A stretch of 7,632 nt of DNA, taken from positions 1 through 7,632 of the forward strand of contig SLAD01000067.1 in the NCBI GenBank assembly GCA_007126995.1, in the 5' to 3' direction. The notes below the pieces were generated by a model. The model saw only the letters and a list, made by a program, of their open reading frames with translations. It had not been told where the DNA came from and ran no database searches. The position numbers were made by a program, and so were the translations under genes. Shown here in pieces: positions 4,928 to 7,632 of this stretch (the stretch's first letter is position 1; the number at the start of each line of letters is the position of its first letter). The stretch is from Kiritimatiellia bacterium (GTDB taxonomy: Bacteria; Verrucomicrobiota; Kiritimatiellia; SLAD01).

Positions 4928-7147
4928 ATGACGAAATACTACGCACATTCGAAGGAAGGAAAAGGACCGGAAGAATGGCAACCTCTAGAGGAGCATTTGG
5001 CGGGCGTGGCAGAACTGGCGGGACAATTTGCTGCCGAGTTTGGCGCAAAAGATTGGGGCAAACTGGCGGGACTCTGGCATGACATGGGGAAATACTCCGA
5101 AGCGTTTCAAGCGTACCTTAGAGAACAAAACGGATTGGAGGCGCATCTGGAGGGGCAGCCGGGAAAAGTGAATCATTCGTCGGCGGGTGCGTTGTGGGCG
5201 CGCGACAAATTGGGTGAGGCGCGTGGGCGTCTCTTGGCTTACTGCATCTTAGGCCACCACGCCGGCTTGCCGGATTATTCCCTCGAGCATGGAGGCGGCT
5301 CCTCAGTTAAGGAGCGATTGACCAAGGAGCCGCTCCCTTTCAGAGATAATGTTCCTCAATCGCTGGGCGAACAACAGACACCAAGCAGCCAAGTGTCCGC
5401 GGCAAACCCTTCGCTTTGGATTCGCATGCTCTTTTCTTCGCTGGTGGATGCCGATTTCTTAGATACAGAACGATTCATGGACCCAGCGCGCTTCAAAACG
5501 CGACAATCTGAACCTGTCGAGATGAAGGCGCTGGATGAGGCGTTGACGCGCCATTTGGATGATTTGGTCAGGAGCGCTCCAAGCGGAAATGTGAACGACG
5601 TTCGCAAGGCTGTTTTGGAGCAATGCCGCGAGGCGGCCAAGCAGCCGCCGGGTATTCGGACGCTCACTGTGCCCACAGGGGGCGGGAAGACACTGTCCTC
5701 GCTGGCCTTTGCCTTGCGACACGCTCACCTGCACGGGAAGCGACGCGTGATTTACGTCATCCCGTTTACCAGCATCATAGAGCAGACGGCCGATGTCTTT
5801 CGTTCTATTCCCGGACTCTCAGAATACGTGCTCGAGCATCACAGTAACCTGGATCCCGATGACCCCAAAAGAGTGACTCGCAGAAGCAGGCTCGCGGCGG
5901 AGAATTGGGACGCCCCGATAGTGGTCACAACGTCTGTACAATTCTTTGAGTCCCTATACGCCAACCGCACTTCGGCTTGCCGTAAGTTGCACAACATTGC
6001 GCAGTCTGTGGTCATATTCGATGAAGCGCAGGCACTACCGCTGCCGGTACTACAGCCTGTGGCGAGCATGATTCATGCTCTTTCGACCGCCTATGGAGTT
6101 ACACCCGTTCTTTGCACCGCCACGCAGCCGGCCCTCGAAACCCGTGAGGACGGATTGAGTCACGGAATATCCGGCATCGAAATCATTGATCAGCCCAAGA
6201 CGCTGCACCTCACCCTGAAGCGCGTCCAGGCGCGGAAGCATCCTGATTGGCCGAACCCTGTGGCGTGGGATGCATTGACCGAAGAATTGGAGCAACAGGA
6301 GCGGGTACTTTGCATAGTTCACCGGAAGGATGATGCCTTACGATTGCATAGCCTGATGCCGCATGGCACTTGGCACCTTAGCACCCGGATGTGCGGCGCT
6401 CATCGCTCAGCGCATATCGCTCAGATTAGAAAAGCACTTACGAGCAAGGATGGCGCACCCGTTCGGGTCGTCAGCACACAGTTAATTGAAGCCGGTGTCG
6501 ATGTAGATTTTCCCATCGTTTACCGCGCTTTGGGCGGGCTGGATAGCTTGGCACAAGCCGCAGGCCGTTGCAACCGGGAGGGGCGCGCTGAAGCGGGTGA
6601 TTTTGTGATCTTTGTTCCCGACTCTGCCGCGCCATCGTCACTGCAGACTGCACAGGATATCGGGCGAATCTTGCTGGATGAAGATGTCGAAGATCTCTTG
6701 GCTCCGGAGCGCTTTCGCTTGTTCTTCGAGAAGTACTTCGCCGCCCGCGGCGCAGACTATTTCGATAAGTACGGCGTGGTGGCATTGCTGAACAGCAAGG
6801 TCTTCGAGTTCCAATACGCAACCGCCGCCGAACGCTTCCGCATGATCGAAGACGGATGGCAGCGGCCGGTCATCGTTCATTACGGTGAATCTTGCGCACT
6901 GGTGGACGCCCTTATTCGGGGTGCAGGCAGCCCGCGCGATTTGATGCGCAAACTACAGCGCTACACCGTACAGATACCCATTCAAGCCCATCACGCGTTA
7001 GTGGAACAGGAACACATCAAGTCGGTGCACGAGGATTATCCCCATCTTTATCAGCAGTCCGCGTCCAATCTATATCGAGCGGATGTGGGGCTGATTTTAC
7101 CAAGCGAGCAAGGGGACGCGGTACCAATGGACTTCCAAAACGCATGA
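4928..7147 (+). CDS. cas3: CRISPR-associated nuclease-helicase Cas3, type I-C-like
   Basis: The 739-residue protein is the Cas3 effector of type I CRISPR-Cas: after Cascade binds target DNA, Cas3 unwinds and degrades it. An N-terminal HD nuclease (about 1-215) shows His23 ('EEHL'), His51-Asp52 ('LWHDMGKYS'), His83 ('NHSSAG'), His110-His111 ('GHHAG') and Asp174 or Asp176 ('VDADFLDTE'). The SF2 helicase follows: Walker A 'PTGGGKT' (249-255), 'PFTSIIEQ' (279-286), DEAQ (365-368), 'CTATQPAL' (396-403), 'VHR' (464-466), 'STQLIEAGVDVDF' (516-528) and 'QAAGRCNREG' (543-552). No motif is broken. Length and the opening 'HSKEGKGPEEWQPLEEHL' suit type I-C. It follows the XRE gene by 9 bp with a strong ribosome-binding site. 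What follows is unusual: an antitoxin gene comes next, with no cas5, cas8c or cas7 in the remaining 485 bp. Confidence 0.97.
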   Translation: MTKYYAHSKEGKGPEEWQPLEEHLAGVAELAGQFAAEFGAKDWGKLAGLWHDMGKYSEAFQAYLREQNGLEAHLEGQPGKVNHSSAGALWARDKLGEARGRLLAYCILGHHAGLPDYSLEHGGGSSVKERLTKEPLPFRDNVPQSLGEQQTPSSQVSAANPSLWIRMLFSSLVDADFLDTERFMDPARFKTRQSEPVEMKALDEALTRHLDDLVRSAPSGNVNDVRKAVLEQCREAAKQPPGIRTLTVPTGGGKTLSSLAFALRHAHLHGKRRVIYVIPFTSIIEQTADVFRSIPGLSEYVLEHHSNLDPDDPKRVTRRSRLAAENWDAPIVVTTSVQFFESLYANRTSACRKLHNIAQSVVIFDEAQALPLPVLQPVASMIHALSTAYGVTPVLCTATQPALETREDGLSHGISGIEIIDQPKTLHLTLKRVQARKHPDWPNPVAWDALTEELEQQERVLCIVHRKDDALRLHSLMPHGTWHLSTRMCGAHRSAHIAQIRKALTSKDGAPVRVVSTQLIEAGVDVDFPIVYRALGGLDSLAQAAGRCNREGRAEAGDFVIFVPDSAAPSSLQTAQDIGRILLDEDVEDLLAPERFRLFFEKYFAARGADYFDKYGVVALLNSKVFEFQYATAAERFRMIEDGWQRPVIVHYGESCALVDALIRGAGSPRDLMRKLQRYTVQIPIQAHHALVEQEHIKSVHEDYPHLYQQSASNLYRADVGLILPSEQGDAVPMDFQNA

Positions 7148-7167
7148 TAAACCATATGACAAACCAA

Positions 7168-7207
7168 TTGATAAAACTGCCATTTCGGGGTAGTCTATTC
7201 TTATCAA
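7168..7207 (+). promoter_or_regulatory. Candidate promoter/operator of the antitoxin gene
   Basis: TTGATAA (7168-7174) and TTATCAA (7201-7207) are perfect inverted arms 26 bp apart in the 73-bp gap between cas3 and the antitoxin gene. TTGATA could serve as a -35 with TAGTCT (7191-7196) as a poor -10 at 17 bp. Phd/YefM proteins usually bind palindromes in their own promoter, so autoregulation here is plausible but inferred. Confidence 0.35.
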
Positions 7208-7220
7208 AGGGAGACGTTTC

Positions 7221-7490
7221 ATGGCATACAACGAAATCATATCCATGCAGGACATGCGAACCAGCTTGGCGGAAATCGCAGATCGCGTGCAGAGCGGAAC
7301 AAAGCTACTGGTGGTGCGGAATTCTAAACCGGCATTTATGCTTGTACCGCTCAATATCGCCGAGAGCGAGGAATCCAGCCGAAATCTGTGGAGTCGCCTT
7401 GAGCAGGGATTGGGGCAAGAACCCGAGTTCAGCGAAGCGGATGTCGTGGAGATGGTTAAATCGTATAGGAGAAGTAAGGCGAAAGCTTGA
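7221..7490 (+). CDS. Phd/YefM-family type II antitoxin
   Basis: This 89-residue protein has the Phd/YefM layout. The N-terminal DNA-binding half reads 'ISMQDMRTSLAEIADRVQSGTKLLVVRNSKPAFMLVPL' (in two parts: helix 'MRTSLAEIADRVQSG' at 12-26, then beta strands 'LLVVRNSKPAFMLVPL' at 29-44). The C-terminal half (about 45-89) is charged and probably disordered until it binds its toxin. Such antitoxins neutralise a RelE-, Doc- or PIN-type toxin and repress their own operon. A good Shine-Dalgarno, AGGGAG (7208-7213), lies 7 nt before the ATG. A toxin would normally follow within a few bases, but a stable hairpin starts two bases after the stop and no plausible toxin frame is present up to 7632. The gene may be a solitary antitoxin, or its toxin may have been lost. 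Confidence 0.87.
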   Translation: MAYNEIISMQDMRTSLAEIADRVQSGTKLLVVRNSKPAFMLVPLNIAESEESSRNLWSRLEQGLGQEPEFSEADVVEMVKSYRRSKAKA

Positions 7491-7491
7491 A

Positions 7492-7517
7492 AGCCGCCGC
7501 CCGGAGGGGCGACGGCT
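7492..7517 (+). terminator. Strong GC hairpin after the antitoxin gene
   Basis: AGCCGCCGCCC (7492-7502) pairs with GGGCGACGGCT (7507-7517) across the loop GGAG with one mismatch, giving an 11-position stem that begins two bases after the TGA. No T-run follows ('cccattctt'), so it is either a weak intrinsic terminator, an mRNA-stabilising hairpin or an intergenic repeat of the kind seen elsewhere in the window. Confidence 0.4.
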
Positions 7518-7545
7518 CCCATTCTTCACTAACCATAATAATCTG

Positions 7546-7577
7546 GTTTCAATCCACCACTATGACCGTGGGCTACT
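7546..7577 (-). CRISPR. Solitary CRISPR-repeat-like sequence (possible relic)
   Basis: On the minus strand the 32 nt from 7577 to 7546 end in GTGGATTGAAAC, the 3' end I associate with type I-C and related repeats, which are also about 32 nt long. The upstream part does not match the usual GC-rich hairpin half; only CCAC/GTGG pair weakly. No second clear repeat is found at spacer distance on the right. On the left, GTCGCCCCTCC on the minus strand begins 32 nt away (at 7513) but its 3' end does not match. It could be a degenerate terminal repeat, a relic, or chance. Confidence 0.3.
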
Positions 7578-7582
7578 AGCTA

Positions 7583-7621
7583 TTGACAATATATTTCCAT
7601 ATAATTATTGTTGTCAACAAT
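7583..7621. promoter_or_regulatory. AT-rich bidirectional promoter-like region with palindrome
   Basis: Plus strand: TTGACA (7583-7588), 17-bp spacer, TATTGT (7606-7611). Minus strand: TTGACA (7617-7612), 18-bp spacer, TATATT (7593-7588), which would start transcription near 7581, right before the CRISPR-repeat-like sequence. ATTGTT-GTC-AACAAT (7607-7621) is an inverted repeat overlapping both elements and could be an operator. The window ends shortly after, so the gene served on the plus strand is unseen. Confidence 0.4.
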
Positions 7622-7632
7622 GATTACGATGC

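Noticed and set aside
6892..7623. 243-residue plus-strand frame spanning the cas3 end and antitoxin gene
   Set aside because: It overlaps two well-supported genes in another frame and has no recognisable domain.
7546..7632. A true CRISPR array at the right edge
   Set aside because: Only one repeat-like sequence is visible, and nothing similar occurs at repeat-spacer distance to its right within the window.

Overview
This window looks like a chromosomal segment of a GC-rich Gram-negative-type bacterium, probably an environmental lineage. The intergenic DNA is full of small palindromic repeats and of 'atacggga' and 'atccgtgg' words. I associate these only loosely with Verrucomicrobiota/Kiritimatiellota- or Planctomycetota-like genomes. 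Nothing here fixes the taxon: there is no rRNA or tRNA gene and no marker gene.

Layout from left to right. (1) Positions 1-382 are non-coding and rich in secondary structure: a 38-bp imperfect palindrome, a terminator-like hairpin and a 17-bp palindrome. They precede an exported AlgX/AlgJ-like SGNH polysaccharide O-acetyltransferase (383-1387, +). (2) Positions 1388-1674 are a repeat-rich spacer bounded by 13-bp inverted copies of the 'gatacgggatgcg' word. (3) A compact leftward operon runs from 3380 to 1675: a single-cluster [4Fe-4S] ferredoxin, a MoaD/ThiS-like beta-grasp protein with a five-residue tail after its glycines, and a cation diffusion facilitator (CDF) transporter with two cytosolic domains. 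(4) Positions 3381-3811 hold two facing hairpins and a 169-bp MITE-like inverted-repeat element, then AT-rich DNA with a direct repeat. (5) A rightward defence module follows: an XRE regulator with an ImmA/IrrE-like domain whose zinc-protease motif is destroyed (3812-4918), then a complete HD-helicase Cas3 of type I-C character (4928-7147). The cas3 ribosome-binding site overlaps the regulator's stop codon. (6) A Phd/YefM-type antitoxin follows (7221-7490) with its own candidate promoter and operator and no toxin in view. After it come a stable hairpin, a solitary CRISPR-repeat-like sequence ending in the type I-C-like 3' sequence GTGGATTGAAAC on the minus strand, and an AT-rich, promoter-like right edge.

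The most interesting part is the right half. A regulator with a dead peptidase-like sensor domain appears to be translationally coupled to cas3, and cas5, cas8c and cas7 do not follow directly as they usually do in type I-C loci. Instead there is an antitoxin and a lone repeat-like sequence. The window ends 142 bp after the antitoxin, so the rest of a CRISPR-Cas locus or the toxin could lie just outside. The ferredoxin/MoaD-like/CDF operon is a second, metabolic curiosity.
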